Shown in pieces: positions 53,147 to 62,118 of a stretch of DNA of 64,000 nucleotides. The DNA is from Aliiruegeria haliotis (lineage in GTDB: Bacteria; Pseudomonadota; Alphaproteobacteria; Rhodobacterales; Rhodobacteraceae). The notes under the pieces were generated by a model. It was not told where the DNA came from and made no database searches. It saw only the letters and a list, made by a program, of their open reading frames with translations. Position 1 is the stretch's first letter, and each line of letters opens with the position of its first letter. The position numbers and the translations under genes were made by a program. The DNA lies in assembly GCF_003003255.1 (NCBI RefSeq), contig NZ_PVTD01000013.1, positions 1 through 64,000 on the forward strand, given 5' to 3'.

Positions 53147-55207
53147 TCAGGTTCCCGACTGAGCCGCTCGCTGGCGTTCGGCCTTTTTCGTCTTGATGTA
53201 TGCGTGAGCCTCCGCAAGGCGCTTCTCCAATGGATCGGCCGAATGCGGGTTGGGTTCGCGGCCTTCCTGCGCCCGAAACCGCTTGATGCGCGGCCACAGC
53301 GTCAGAGCTTCTTTTTCGGTCATCTGGATGCGCTGTGAAATCATCGCGTCCTGGATCGTCTTCAAGAGTGGCGTGTCGAAGGCACGCGAGGCGACGTCGA
53401 AACCTTCCTTAAACGGGTTCACGCTGTCGATCAGGTCGATATCCAGTTCGCGCACGTTCACGAACCGTTTCACCATGTTCATCAGCGACAGGTTTTCCGA
53501 CGGCTCAGCATCGTACTCTTCGCCTTCTTCAGCAAACCCGCCATCTTGCGATGCGCGTTTTGCCATGCCGATCAGGTTCATCCGCGCTGCGAGGTCCTGA
53601 CGCACAGATTCTGTTTCGTCATCGGACAGGTTTTCGTAGGTCGTCTCGATGATATCCGTCAGCACCATCTGAGTGGCGACTTCCGGGGCCACATCATCCG
53701 CGACAACGCGCCGGTCCATTGCTTGGCAAGCCTTGGCCACGAGTTCGTTCATGTCGTTTTCGACAATCGCACGGGCGCGGGCCGTAGGCGGCTCCATTAA
53801 GCCCTTGATCCCGATATGCACAGTGCCGTCTTTCATCGTTTCCACAGGCGCGCGGATATCCCCGTCTTCTCGGCGATAGAATTTGAAGTTGGGTGCCAGC
53901 ACCTGCTCCATCAGCATCGCACCCGAGATTGCCTTGAGCATGTCGTTGACCGCGTCGGCGACGACTGTTGTTTCCACACCGGGCTCGGCGACCAGGTTGG
54001 TGAACTGGGCATGGGGCTTTCCAGGTGCATCACGGGTGGCCCGGCCGATGATCTGGACGATCTCCGTTAGCGAATTCCGATAGCCGATGGTCAGCGCGTG
54101 TTCGCACCACGGCCAGTCAAACCCTTCTTTGGCCATGCCGAGGGCGATGATGATATCGACCTTGGCCTTATCCGCTTCGTCGTCTCGCTTGCCATTAGGA
54201 CCCTTCGTCTCTTCCTGCAACGCGGCCTTGATGCCGTCGCGCCCGTCACCGTCATCCACGAGGTCGGCGATCTTGAGAACCTTGCCGTCCGAGGCGCGTT
54301 TCACCAGGTCGAACCCGGTGTCCGGATCCCGGCCAACGTGTTCACCGATGGCGCCCATGATCAAACCGACCTCATCGTGCTTTTCTCCGAACGCTTCGGC
54401 CGAACCGCGATGCGGGATATGGATGATCGTTTTCCGGTCGGTGTCGAGCACATCGGGGATCGCCGAGATATACCGCCCCCGATAGAACGAATAAGAAATC
54501 CCCAGCGACTTCAGGTGCTCGTATCCCTCAAGCTGCTCATAGTAGCTATAGGTGATGGACTTGAACCGCGCCTCATCCTCGGGCCGCAGGACTGGCACGC
54601 TGTCTCCCCGGAAATAGGACCCGGTCATCGCCATCATGTGGGCTTTCTCGCGGGCCAGCAATTTGCGGAGGATCTCACCCAGACGGTTGTCATCCGCCGC
54701 TGCAACGTGATGGAACTCATCGACCGCGATCAGGAAATCGTCAAACGCCTCCACACCGCGTGCCTTCTCGATCGCGTCGAAGGCAAAGCGGAACGTCGCA
54801 TGGGTGCAGACGATCACACGGGCGTCGCTGTCCATGAAGGCTTCGAACGCTTTCACCTTCTGAGACTTCGCCATGCCGTCTTCGCCAGACAGGCAAAGGT
54901 TCCATTGCGGCTCCACGTGCCAATCGGCCCAGAAACCGTACGAGGTCAGGTCGGTCGAGCGGAAGGAACTGCCGATAGAGGTTTCGGGCACCGCCACAAC
55001 CACCTTCTTCACGCCCTGGTTTTCGAGCTTGTCGAGCGCCAGGAACATCAAGGCACGGGACTTGCCCGCCGCCGGTGGCGCCTTCAACAGCAGGAACTGT
55101 GCGGCGCGCGCCTCATAGACGCGGGCCTGCATCGGGCGCTGGCCGAGGCTGTTCGTCTTGGAGTCTGCGCCGGAATGGCCATAGGTCATACGCACAAGAT
55201 CAACCAT
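53147..55207 (-). CDS. SF2 helicase (DEAH-type) of defence cassette
   Basis: This 686-residue helicase has motif I in LLKAPPAAGKSRALMFLAL, motif II in FLIAVDEFHHVAAADD (DEFH), motif III in MAMTGSYF, motif V in ALGMAKEGFDWPWCEHALTI and motif VI in VQIIGRATRDAPGK. It resembles restriction-enzyme Res/HsdR-like motor domains, but no nuclease domain is visible in it. The C-terminal half has long helical regions and ends in a 30-residue module also found in the GIY-YIG protein. Its start overlaps the methyltransferase stop by 8 bases. Confidence 0.88.
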   Translation of the reverse strand: MVDLVRMTYGHSGADSKTNSLGQRPMQARVYEARAAQFLLLKAPPAAGKSRALMFLALDKLENQGVKKVVVAVPETSIGSSFRSTDLTSYGFWADWHVEPQWNLCLSGEDGMAKSQKVKAFEAFMDSDARVIVCTHATFRFAFDAIEKARGVEAFDDFLIAVDEFHHVAAADDNRLGEILRKLLAREKAHMMAMTGSYFRGDSVPVLRPEDEARFKSITYSYYEQLEGYEHLKSLGISYSFYRGRYISAIPDVLDTDRKTIIHIPHRGSAEAFGEKHDEVGLIMGAIGEHVGRDPDTGFDLVKRASDGKVLKIADLVDDGDGRDGIKAALQEETKGPNGKRDDEADKAKVDIIIALGMAKEGFDWPWCEHALTIGYRNSLTEIVQIIGRATRDAPGKPHAQFTNLVAEPGVETTVVADAVNDMLKAISGAMLMEQVLAPNFKFYRREDGDIRAPVETMKDGTVHIGIKGLMEPPTARARAIVENDMNELVAKACQAMDRRVVADDVAPEVATQMVLTDIIETTYENLSDDETESVRQDLAARMNLIGMAKRASQDGGFAEEGEEYDAEPSENLSLMNMVKRFVNVRELDIDLIDSVNPFKEGFDVASRAFDTPLLKTIQDAMISQRIQMTEKEALTLWPRIKRFRAQEGREPNPHSADPLEKRLAEAHAYIKTKKAERQRAAQSGT
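53189..53278 (-). other. shared module, copy in helicase C-terminus
   Basis: Codons for residues 644-673 (FRAQEGREPNPHS, then ADPLEKRLAEAHAY and IKT) align without gaps to the GIY-YIG protein at residues 47-76. Confidence 0.65.
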
Positions 55208-57917
55208 TACTCTTTACCATTCTTTTGGGGGCCTCTTCCTTCTTCAGCTTCTCGATCCGGGCAGCATAGAGCTTGAACAGCCGCTCAAGTCGTTCGGTAT
55301 CGTTGCGAAACGGACGCCCGATATACATCGTCTCGAGCAGTTCGTCATTCTGGCGGTGAACCTCACGCAGGTCGTCCGGCATGTCGTCTGGGTCGTACAG
55401 CTGCGCGATGGTCTTGGGGTGGTGCATGTATCGGGTCTTGAGGATCGCGCGTGCGGACGCGTTCAGTGCTTCCAGCTGATCCTCGGTGAAACGCGGTATT
55501 GGGAAAACGTGCCAGCACAAGGTGCTACTGTAGCGGAAATCATTCTTCATACGCCCGCTGACGGTACTCACCCAACACCATTGAAGCTTAGATGCCAAGA
55601 TCGCAAAACACCAATCAGGGGGGTCAAAGATGATCTGACAATCTGCCGAGGCAACAACATCACTGCCGACCAACTCAACCGGTAGATAAGGTCTGCGAGA
55701 GGAAGATGTTCGCGGCATTAAGATAGCTGATTTCTTCGGCACGCCTTTGCCCGTTATTTGACCAAACCGATGGGGCACAGCGGCTGCGTCTCGAGTTACT
55801 TGTGCATCGCTTTCGGACCTAAACTTGGCTACCGCATCTAGTCGTTTCGCCAAGGGAGGAAAGCGTCGCACATCGTCCAGTTCATTGGTCTCCGCCCACA
55901 GGCAATAACGGACCAATCCTTGAGCTACTTCCCTGGCACCCATGTAACGGCGAATAAATGGCGCGGCTTCAGGATGCTCCGAAACAAGTTGGTTTCTTTC
56001 TGTTTCCGAGAAAATCAAATTGCCTTCGTCACGCGCTATACTGCCAACATCCATTTTTGGAAGCGGGAAAATTGGCCGACCCTTCTGTGCAACCGTTACG
56101 TCGGGTGCATCGAGAAGATAGCCATTGATGTTGTTGGCATCCTTACGAAGTTCGCCATCAAAGATGATAGACTGTCCGGTTCTTGATGATGAGATGCCGA
56201 CTACCACGCATGAAACCGCCGCATTCTTTGCAGCATTGTTGGACCACATGAAAGGTCGATGGGCGAAATGAATTCTGATCCCCTCACGCAAGACTTCGGG
56301 CCATAGAATATTGACCGTCACTCCTTGAGCAATCGAATTGGTCGAAACCAATGCGCCCGCTCCAGCGCGGCCGCGAATATAGTCAGCAGCCTTGATGAAC
56401 CAACAGATCACCAAATCGAGGCGTTCAAAACTTTTCAGCCGGTCAGCCAACAGGAAGCGCATGTCTTCTGATTGCGCTGGCGTCCTCGAGTTGAAACCGA
56501 CAAATGGCGGATTCCCCGCAATAAAGACCTCCTCATTTTCCCCCGGCGGCGGGCAAACCCCCTCCCAATCCAATCGCAGTGCATTGTCGCAAACGATGTT
56601 CCCGCCATCTCGCAGGGGTAGGGCCGGGGCCGTGTTCCCAAACATCTCGCCGAAGCGCGCATTGGCCTGATACTCGGCGATGAAAAGCGCCAGCTTAGCC
56701 GTCTCTGCCGCGAAATCCGTGATCTCGATGCCGTAGAAATTCGCCAGTCGCACGCCAGAGAACATCTGCGCCGATGCCCCGCCATCAAGCTGCGCCAGAC
56801 GCTCCAGCACGCGCATCTCGCGCGCTCGAAGCTCCCGATAGGCGACAACAAGGAAGTTGCCCGATCCACAGGCCGGGTCAAATACCCGGATACCCTCGAT
56901 CCGTTTCAGCACGCGCGCCTGCGCCTTTCGGCTATCGCCGGCCTTCTCGATCTGCTCATCCAGATCATCAAGAAACAGCGGCCCCAGCACCTTGAGGATA
57001 TTCGGCACCGAGGTGTAGTGCATCCCCAGTTCGGACCGTTTGTCCGGATCGGCGACCGACTGGATCATGGACCCGAAGATATCCGGGTTGATCTCTTGCC
57101 AATCGAGCTGGCAGGCGTCCTGAAGGTAGCGATAGGCACCGCGGTCGAATTTGGGCACATCCAGTGTATCGGCGAAAAGCCCGCCGTTCACATAGGGAAA
57201 GGCATCGGCCCAAGCCGGCAGGTTCTGACGCTGGCCCTTTGGCAGGTTCATCGCGGCGAAGGCCGACGCGATGCAGGACTGCGCTTCTTCCCCTTTGTCG
57301 CCAGCATGGGTGAAGATGAGACGCGAAAACAGGTTGTTATCAAAGATACCCACGTCTTCCGCAAACATGCAGAAGATCAACCGCGTCATCAGCTGGTTCA
57401 GGTCATGCCGCCGTTCCGGTGTCTTCCAGTCCGGGTTTTTCTTGAGAAGCGCATCATAGAGCTTGGCCAGTCGCCCCGCCGCCTTGACGTCGACCTCGTT
57501 CTCCTCCGCCGCCTTGTAGCGCGACATGCCAGCCGCTGGCAGGAAGAACCCGAAGTGATGATGCAGGTCGGCGAACTTGATATGCAAGCTGTCGCCCGAT
57601 GCGACATGTTCGGCGGACAGGTCAACGCCGTCGGTTGCCAGAAGGATCGCCGGTTTGTGGGTAGTGGTCTTCTTGTCCGACCGGATCATCGACAGGCCCT
57701 GGTCCACCGCTCCCGGTTCGGTCACCATGGCATAGAACTTGCGGTTCATCAGGACCGCGCCGGGCACCTTCGATTTGTTGATCGTCCCACTGCGTAGCTT
57801 TGAAACCGTGGCTTGCGGACTTCCCATGGCGGCGGCGAACGCAAACGGGAACTCGCCGCCGTCGAACGGGCGAGCGGCGATTTCTTCCAAGGCGTCTGCG
57901 ATTTCTGTCGGGTTCAT
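55200..57917 (-). CDS. MmeI-like DNA methyltransferase of defence cassette
   Basis: This 905-residue adenine-type DNA methyltransferase has motif I in IRVFDPACGSGNFLVVAYRE (about 345-362) and motif IV in VFIAGNPPFVGFNSR (N-P-P-F, about 469-472). The 340 N-terminal residues include LMTRLIFCMFAEDVGIFDNN and GSMIQSVADPDKRSELGMHY, known from MmeI/YeeA-like enzymes. No PD-(D/E)xK nuclease motif is visible in the first 120 residues. The C-terminal third is the expected recognition region. The DNA of codons about 485-805 is clearly more AT-rich than its flanks. First gene of the three-gene cassette. Confidence 0.88.
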   Translation of the reverse strand: MNPTEIADALEEIAARPFDGGEFPFAFAAAMGSPQATVSKLRSGTINKSKVPGAVLMNRKFYAMVTEPGAVDQGLSMIRSDKKTTTHKPAILLATDGVDLSAEHVASGDSLHIKFADLHHHFGFFLPAAGMSRYKAAEENEVDVKAAGRLAKLYDALLKKNPDWKTPERRHDLNQLMTRLIFCMFAEDVGIFDNNLFSRLIFTHAGDKGEEAQSCIASAFAAMNLPKGQRQNLPAWADAFPYVNGGLFADTLDVPKFDRGAYRYLQDACQLDWQEINPDIFGSMIQSVADPDKRSELGMHYTSVPNILKVLGPLFLDDLDEQIEKAGDSRKAQARVLKRIEGIRVFDPACGSGNFLVVAYRELRAREMRVLERLAQLDGGASAQMFSGVRLANFYGIEITDFAAETAKLALFIAEYQANARFGEMFGNTAPALPLRDGGNIVCDNALRLDWEGVCPPPGENEEVFIAGNPPFVGFNSRTPAQSEDMRFLLADRLKSFERLDLVICWFIKAADYIRGRAGAGALVSTNSIAQGVTVNILWPEVLREGIRIHFAHRPFMWSNNAAKNAAVSCVVVGISSSRTGQSIIFDGELRKDANNINGYLLDAPDVTVAQKGRPIFPLPKMDVGSIARDEGNLIFSETERNQLVSEHPEAAPFIRRYMGAREVAQGLVRYCLWAETNELDDVRRFPPLAKRLDAVAKFRSESDAQVTRDAAAVPHRFGQITGKGVPKKSAILMPRTSSSRRPYLPVELVGSDVVASADCQIIFDPPDWCFAILASKLQWCWVSTVSGRMKNDFRYSSTLCWHVFPIPRFTEDQLEALNASARAILKTRYMHHPKTIAQLYDPDDMPDDLREVHRQNDELLETMYIGRPFRNDTERLERLFKLYAARIEKLKKEEAPKRMVKSNG
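55500..56460 (-). other. AT-rich mosaic segment in the methyltransferase gene
   Basis: Hand counts on 60-base lines give 48% GC at 55561-55620, 40% at 55981-56040 and 48% at 56101-56160, against 57% at 55321-55380, 57% at 57061-57120 and 67% at 56761-56820. The segment covers the end of the catalytic domain and the region where MmeI-like enzymes hold target recognition. Confidence 0.6.
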
Positions 57918-58185
57918 TTAGGGTCCGTCGGTAAACTCATACGAATGCTACAGAAATTTTGGGGCGATGACGATAGCGACCGACGCCTTTGACAGCCCAA
58001 TTCGGCTATCGCCAATGAAAAAACGTGCGTTGATACTACGCAGCCATTTGAGCCAATCGGAAATCACTGGCGATTTTGGTCCAGTGCAACATTGTGCGGC
58101 AACCATCGACAATGTCGCAAATGAATGATCGGCACCCCGGCCCTGAGGCTAAGCTGAAGAAAGTGACATCTTTAATCGGCCGGAC

Positions 58186-59103
58186 ATGACATCAATCACC
58201 ACAGCCCCTTCAACTGCCGATGCCCACAAGTACGGTGTGCTCTTCGTTTTTGCGGCGGGTGTGCTGTGGTCGACGGTCGGCCTCGGTATTCGCCTGATCG
58301 AAGACGCCGTCGTGTGGCAGATACTGCTCTACCGGTCGATCAGCCTGTCGCTGTTTCTCTACGTGCTTATCCGCGTGCGGTCTGGCGAAAGCCCATTTGT
58401 TCAGATCCGCCGCATAGGCTTTCCGGCTATCGTGGCGGGCCTGTCGCTGGTTGCAGCCTATTCCGGCGGCATCTATGCGATCCAGAACACTTCGGTCGCA
58501 AATGCCATGCTTCTGTTTGCAACCGCACCATTTATGGCAGCAGTGCTTGGAAAGATCGTGTTGCGGGAGCCCGTCCGCGTGGCAACCTGGATAGCGATCG
58601 CCGTCGCTATCGGCGGGATCGGGATCATGGTCGCGGACAAGTCCGGAGGCGTCGCCCTAAAGGGCAGCCTCGCCGCGCTTGGATCAGCCTTCGGTTTTGC
58701 TGTCTTCACCGTGGCGCTGCGATGGGGGCGCACAGGAGAAATGCTGCCAGCGGTGTTCCTGTCTGGCCTCTTCGCGATCGTCATTACTTCGGCCATATGC
58801 TTGGGCCTCGGGCTCTCCTTCGTGCTGAGCCCCAGTGATGGCGGCATTGCAATGGGCATGGGGATATTCCAGGTCGGCGCAGGGCTGATCCTCTACACAC
58901 TGGGCTCGCGCAGCCTCCCCGCGGCAGAACTCGCCCTGTTGTCCTTAGCCGAAGTGCTACTCGGACCACTCTGGGTCTGGCTGTTTCTGGGGGAAACCGC
59001 GACTGCGAACACTCTGATCGGAGGTGCTGTTCTGCTCGCGGCCATTGTGGGCAATGCGCTTTCGGGCAAGCGAAGGAAACCACCGCCAATCACGGCTCCT
59101 TAG
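58186..59103 (+). CDS. EamA/DMT-family transporter
   Basis: This 305-residue protein has ten hydrophobic segments in two repeats, including GVLFVFAAGVLWSTVGLGIR at the start, SGGIYAIQNTSVANAMLLFA and RSLPAAELALLSLAEVLLGP. It is the fourth EamA transporter in the window. It lies outside the defence cassette on the plus strand, with a 268-bp gap before it. Confidence 0.9.
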   Translation: MTSITTAPSTADAHKYGVLFVFAAGVLWSTVGLGIRLIEDAVVWQILLYRSISLSLFLYVLIRVRSGESPFVQIRRIGFPAIVAGLSLVAAYSGGIYAIQNTSVANAMLLFATAPFMAAVLGKIVLREPVRVATWIAIAVAIGGIGIMVADKSGGVALKGSLAALGSAFGFAVFTVALRWGRTGEMLPAVFLSGLFAIVITSAICLGLGLSFVLSPSDGGIAMGMGIFQVGAGLILYTLGSRSLPAAELALLSLAEVLLGPLWVWLFLGETATANTLIGGAVLLAAIVGNALSGKRRKPPPITAP

Positions 59104-59348
59104 AACCGCAACCGGCCCTGAGCCGCCGTTGCTCGCCCTGAACTCAGCCGTATAGCGGGTGCCTCATAGCGGTCATGCGTAGATCACTCAGCATGATCGT
59201 TCGTCTCATTTCTGTACCGCTTGCAACGCGCCTGACTACAGGAAAAGCAGTTTTCATTCGAAAGTACGATGAATCCGTCGACACGCGTTCCCTACCGCTC
59301 GAGTAACTCCGTGCCAATGCCAGTTGGCACGCGGACGCAAACTAAGGC

Positions 59349-59813
59349 TCAAAGGTCGTTCAGCCCGAGGTCTTGGGCGAGAGACTCGGCCTCGTCCATG
59401 TCCACTGCAATGACGAAGCGGTCACCCTTAATGCCTTCAGCGATATTGACGGAGCGTACCAGTCTTCCATTGACCCGGATGTCGAGTGTGCCGCCAACAG
59501 ATGCCTTGGTGAATGCCGTCAGGGCCGCAGCAGCGCCTGGGGCCAATCTCAACTCGACAAGAGCCCGATCATCCAAATCAGCGCGCATTTCGCCACCGAC
59601 AACTTCCTGCGCCGTTATCACAATCGGTCCAAGCTGAAGCGGCGGCGTTGCCCTTTCGACGACGCAAATTGGATGGTCGCCGGGGTTCCGACCACCGCCC
59701 AGATCAAAGCACCGGTCAAGATAGGTGGCTTTTTGGATCTCGGAACCAGCCCAGAACACCGCGCCAACCGCAACGAGTACGGTGCCGATCACTGCAATTC
59801 GCTTTGAGGGCAT
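59349..59813 (-). CDS. membrane-anchored SecD P1-head-like protein
   Basis: This 154-residue protein starts MPSKRIAVIGTVLVAVGAVF with one hydrophobic anchor. The rest resembles the P1 head subdomain of SecD: VELRLAPGAAAALTAFTKAS, VGGTLDIRVNGRLVRSVNIA, IKGDRFVIAVDMDEAESLA. In SecDF this is a periplasmic substrate-capture domain; here it stands alone. The ATG at 59813 is chosen because upstream codons have no such features. Function unknown. Confidence 0.7.
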   Translation of the reverse strand: MPSKRIAVIGTVLVAVGAVFWAGSEIQKATYLDRCFDLGGGRNPGDHPICVVERATPPLQLGPIVITAQEVVGGEMRADLDDRALVELRLAPGAAAALTAFTKASVGGTLDIRVNGRLVRSVNIAEGIKGDRFVIAVDMDEAESLAQDLGLNDL

Positions 59814-59941
59814 CGGCTTGCTCCGTCTGCGTAGCCGCGTCAGGCGACGGCAAGACCCGTGTCTGGCGGCTTGACCTGTAACATAAAAACCTATGCCATG
59901 ACGGAATGTCATAAGCAAAAACACAGATTGGGAAGTTTGAA

Positions 59942-60457
59942 ATGGGGTTTGCGCAATCGATAAAGGTCTGCCTCTCGAAATACGTCGTCTTTTCAGGGCG
60001 GGCGACACGTTCGGAATACTGGTGGTTCGTGCTTTTCGTCATCTTGTGCAACATCGTTTTTTCGATCCTCGACAGGGCGGTTTTCGGCACTAACCCCGAA
60101 ACCGGCGAAGGCACGAGTGTCTTTAACCCCCTATTTCAACTCGCGGTTTTCTTGCCGATGCTTGCTGCTGGATGGCGCCGACTGCACGACACCGGACGCC
60201 CGGGGTGGTACCTTCTACTACCAATGGCGTTGGGGTTTGCGACCATGATTGCGCTTCTGAGCGGTGTTGCGGTCTTCTCCGTACTAGAGGGCGGCGTAGA
60301 CGATCCGGAGGTTCTGCGCGGCCCAGCAGCGTTTCTTGGTGTAACCGGGATGATCGTAGTCTGGGTGCTGCAATTGGTTCTGACGGTCATGATGATCTGG
60401 TGGCTGACCCGGCCGTCCGAGGAAGGGGCCAACGCCTACGGACCACCGGCAGCGTGA
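59942..60457 (+). CDS. DUF805 membrane protein
   Basis: This 171-residue protein has the DUF805 pattern: FSGRATRSEYWWFVLFVILC near the N-terminus, then LPMLAAGWRRLHDTGRPGWY with the conserved R-R-L-H-D and membrane helices after it. It ends LTRPSEEGANAYGPP, also typical. DUF805 proteins are small inner-membrane proteins of unknown role. Confidence 0.92.
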   Translation: MGFAQSIKVCLSKYVVFSGRATRSEYWWFVLFVILCNIVFSILDRAVFGTNPETGEGTSVFNPLFQLAVFLPMLAAGWRRLHDTGRPGWYLLLPMALGFATMIALLSGVAVFSVLEGGVDDPEVLRGPAAFLGVTGMIVVWVLQLVLTVMMIWWLTRPSEEGANAYGPPAA

Positions 60458-60499
60458 CTGACTTGTCAGATTGGCTTTTGAGATTTGAAGGGAAACCGA

Positions 60500-61270
60500 A
60501 TGAAACGAAAGATATTCTTGGGCCTTGCGGTGGCCTGCGCCGTCGCCTCGCCAGTCCTTGCAGAATGGACTTTCGTTGCCGGACCGACGGCAAATGCGTT
60601 CATCCAATCCAGTGATTCCACGCTGGAACTCCAATGCGACCGCATTCGCTTTGCGCCCGCGGGCCACGAGGACAGCGAGGACTTAGTGGCCAAGCAGGGA
60701 CTGTCGATCCGTTTCATGCAGGACGGAACGACCGAAGTTGGTGCTTTCCAGGTCGGGCAGAACAACGCCAGCGTTCAGATCGTTGACAACTACCCGGTCG
60801 AGATCTCGTTCAACAACGCGGAGGACTACGGTTTCGTTCTGGATCAGTTGGCGGCAAATGCCTCGGTCAACCTTTCTATGGTCGATCAGGACATCACCTA
60901 TGGAATCTTCGACCTCGCGGGGTCCAGTGCAGCCATCAAGTCACTCCGATCTGCGTGTGGCGGAGCGGCACAGGAGACGGCGAGCACCGAGGCTCCGGAG
61001 GGTGCGGTCTATTGTGGTGGCGGTGCCGTGAAACGCCAGATTGAATACGTGATCCTCGACACCCCGGATGGCGAATGGGATGCAGTGCTGACGGTGAACG
61101 GCGAGGTGACGCGTGCCATGACGGCCTACAGTTTCTTTGGCAATGCGGCAGCACCGAAGGGGTTCGTCGTCGCGCTCCTTGGCGAGGATCGATCGGAAAC
61201 GCTTGTGTTCAGCAATGGTGCCAAGGACTGGCTGGAATACGGGGACTACCAGTATGAGAAGTGCAACTGA
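60500..61270 (+). CDS. hypothetical exported protein
   Basis: This protein of about 256 residues starts MKRKIFLGLAVACAVASPVL with cleavage near LAEW. AAGGG precedes the ATG. The mature part contains two similar stretches of beta-rich sequence and few cysteines (ELQCDRIRF, SACGGAA, VYCGGGAV, YEKCN). The stop shares a base with the next ATG, so the two genes are coupled. Function unknown. Confidence 0.75.
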   Translation: MKRKIFLGLAVACAVASPVLAEWTFVAGPTANAFIQSSDSTLELQCDRIRFAPAGHEDSEDLVAKQGLSIRFMQDGTTEVGAFQVGQNNASVQIVDNYPVEISFNNAEDYGFVLDQLAANASVNLSMVDQDITYGIFDLAGSSAAIKSLRSACGGAAQETASTEAPEGAVYCGGGAVKRQIEYVILDTPDGEWDAVLTVNGEVTRAMTAYSFFGNAAAPKGFVVALLGEDRSETLVFSNGAKDWLEYGDYQYEKCN

Positions 61271-61791
61271 TGCCCTGGCATGACGTGAAGCCACAATGCA
61301 GGGGAGCCAAAGCCTTGAGGTTTCTCGGGGTTTGGGCCGCATTCTGGCTTGCTTTGATCACACCGGCATCGTCCGCTGATGATTCCGACCTCCCCGCCCC
61401 ACTGCAGGAAAAAGTCGAGGCCGCCCAGCAGGCTTGCGCCGAGTTCGACAATGGCGCCTTCTATCTCGAATGGGAGGCCGTTGACCGGGTCGATCTGGAT
61501 GGCGACCTGTACCCCGACTGGGTGCTGAACGAGCGCGGCTTCTCCTGCTCAACGGCGGCTTCTCTTTACTGTGGTACGGGGGGATGCATGTCTCATTTCC
61601 TCGTGGAAGATGTCCTTAGTTCCCTGTTGAACCAGGGTTGGGGCTTGGCGGATCTCGGGCCGAACAAGGTTCTTCTGGCGGATGTTCACGGCTCGCAATG
61701 CGGCGGTATCAACCCGACGCCATGTATGACTGCCAGCACATGGGACAGCGACGAGAAGCAATGGCGAACGACTGCCGCTGAGTGGGAGTGA
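61270..61791 (+). CDS. hypothetical exported protein
   Basis: This protein of about 173 residues begins MPWHDVKPQCRGAKALRFLG and has a hydrophobic stretch (GVWAAFWLALITPASSA) acting as a signal. The mature part has an Asp-rich loop (VDRVDLDGDLYPDWVLNERG, D-x-D-x-D-like) that could bind calcium, and paired cysteines. It is translationally coupled to the upstream gene. No family is recognised. Confidence 0.7.
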   Translation: MPWHDVKPQCRGAKALRFLGVWAAFWLALITPASSADDSDLPAPLQEKVEAAQQACAEFDNGAFYLEWEAVDRVDLDGDLYPDWVLNERGFSCSTAASLYCGTGGCMSHFLVEDVLSSLLNQGWGLADLGPNKVLLADVHGSQCGGINPTPCMTASTWDSDEKQWRTTAAEWE

Positions 61792-62118
61792 CCCGCGTGG
61801 GAAGACCGATCGACCGCTCTGAATCGTTTTGCACCAGCCCGCGCTATGGCCAATGGAGTAAACGCACGCGAGAAAGCTGGCGCTCATCTCACTCGTATTG
61901 CTGGGCCTGGGCCTTGCGTTATGGGCAGGATATGCGGTTCTTCACCCGCCGATATCTGACGATCTGCAGGGTCCGTGGGTTCGGAAAAAATCAACGCGAC
62001 GTTCTAGTGAAAGTGGTTAGGACGAGTTGGGCGTCGATCTCATATTTGTTGCTTTCCAAAAAAAGTCTTCCACGGCATGCTGTGCGTCTACAGGCATTCT
62101 AAAACCTAGAATTCTCCG
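61792..62118. other. interval without a supported gene
   Basis: One frame here could encode a hydrophobic helix (KLALISLVLLGLGLALWAGY), but it has no usual start codon and a stop lies just before it, so it may be a decayed small membrane gene. Otherwise nothing was recognised. Confidence 0.4.

Noticed and set aside
54098-55276. 392-codon plus-strand frame opposite the helicase
   Set aside because: The helicase has all SF2 motifs on the minus strand; this frame is rich in Arg, His and Leu and lacks motifs.
57018-57797. 259-codon plus-strand frame opposite the methyltransferase
   Set aside because: It is a shadow of the N-terminal part of the methyltransferase gene.
37700-58100. Search for integrase, att repeats, relaxase, coupling protein or replication gene around the T4SS
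   Set aside because: None could be found by reading, so I do not call the region an integrative element or plasmid outright.
61782-62102. 106-codon frame between the exported protein and membrane protein genes
   Set aside because: Composition and start are poor, and a better hydrophobic peptide in another frame lacks a start codon.
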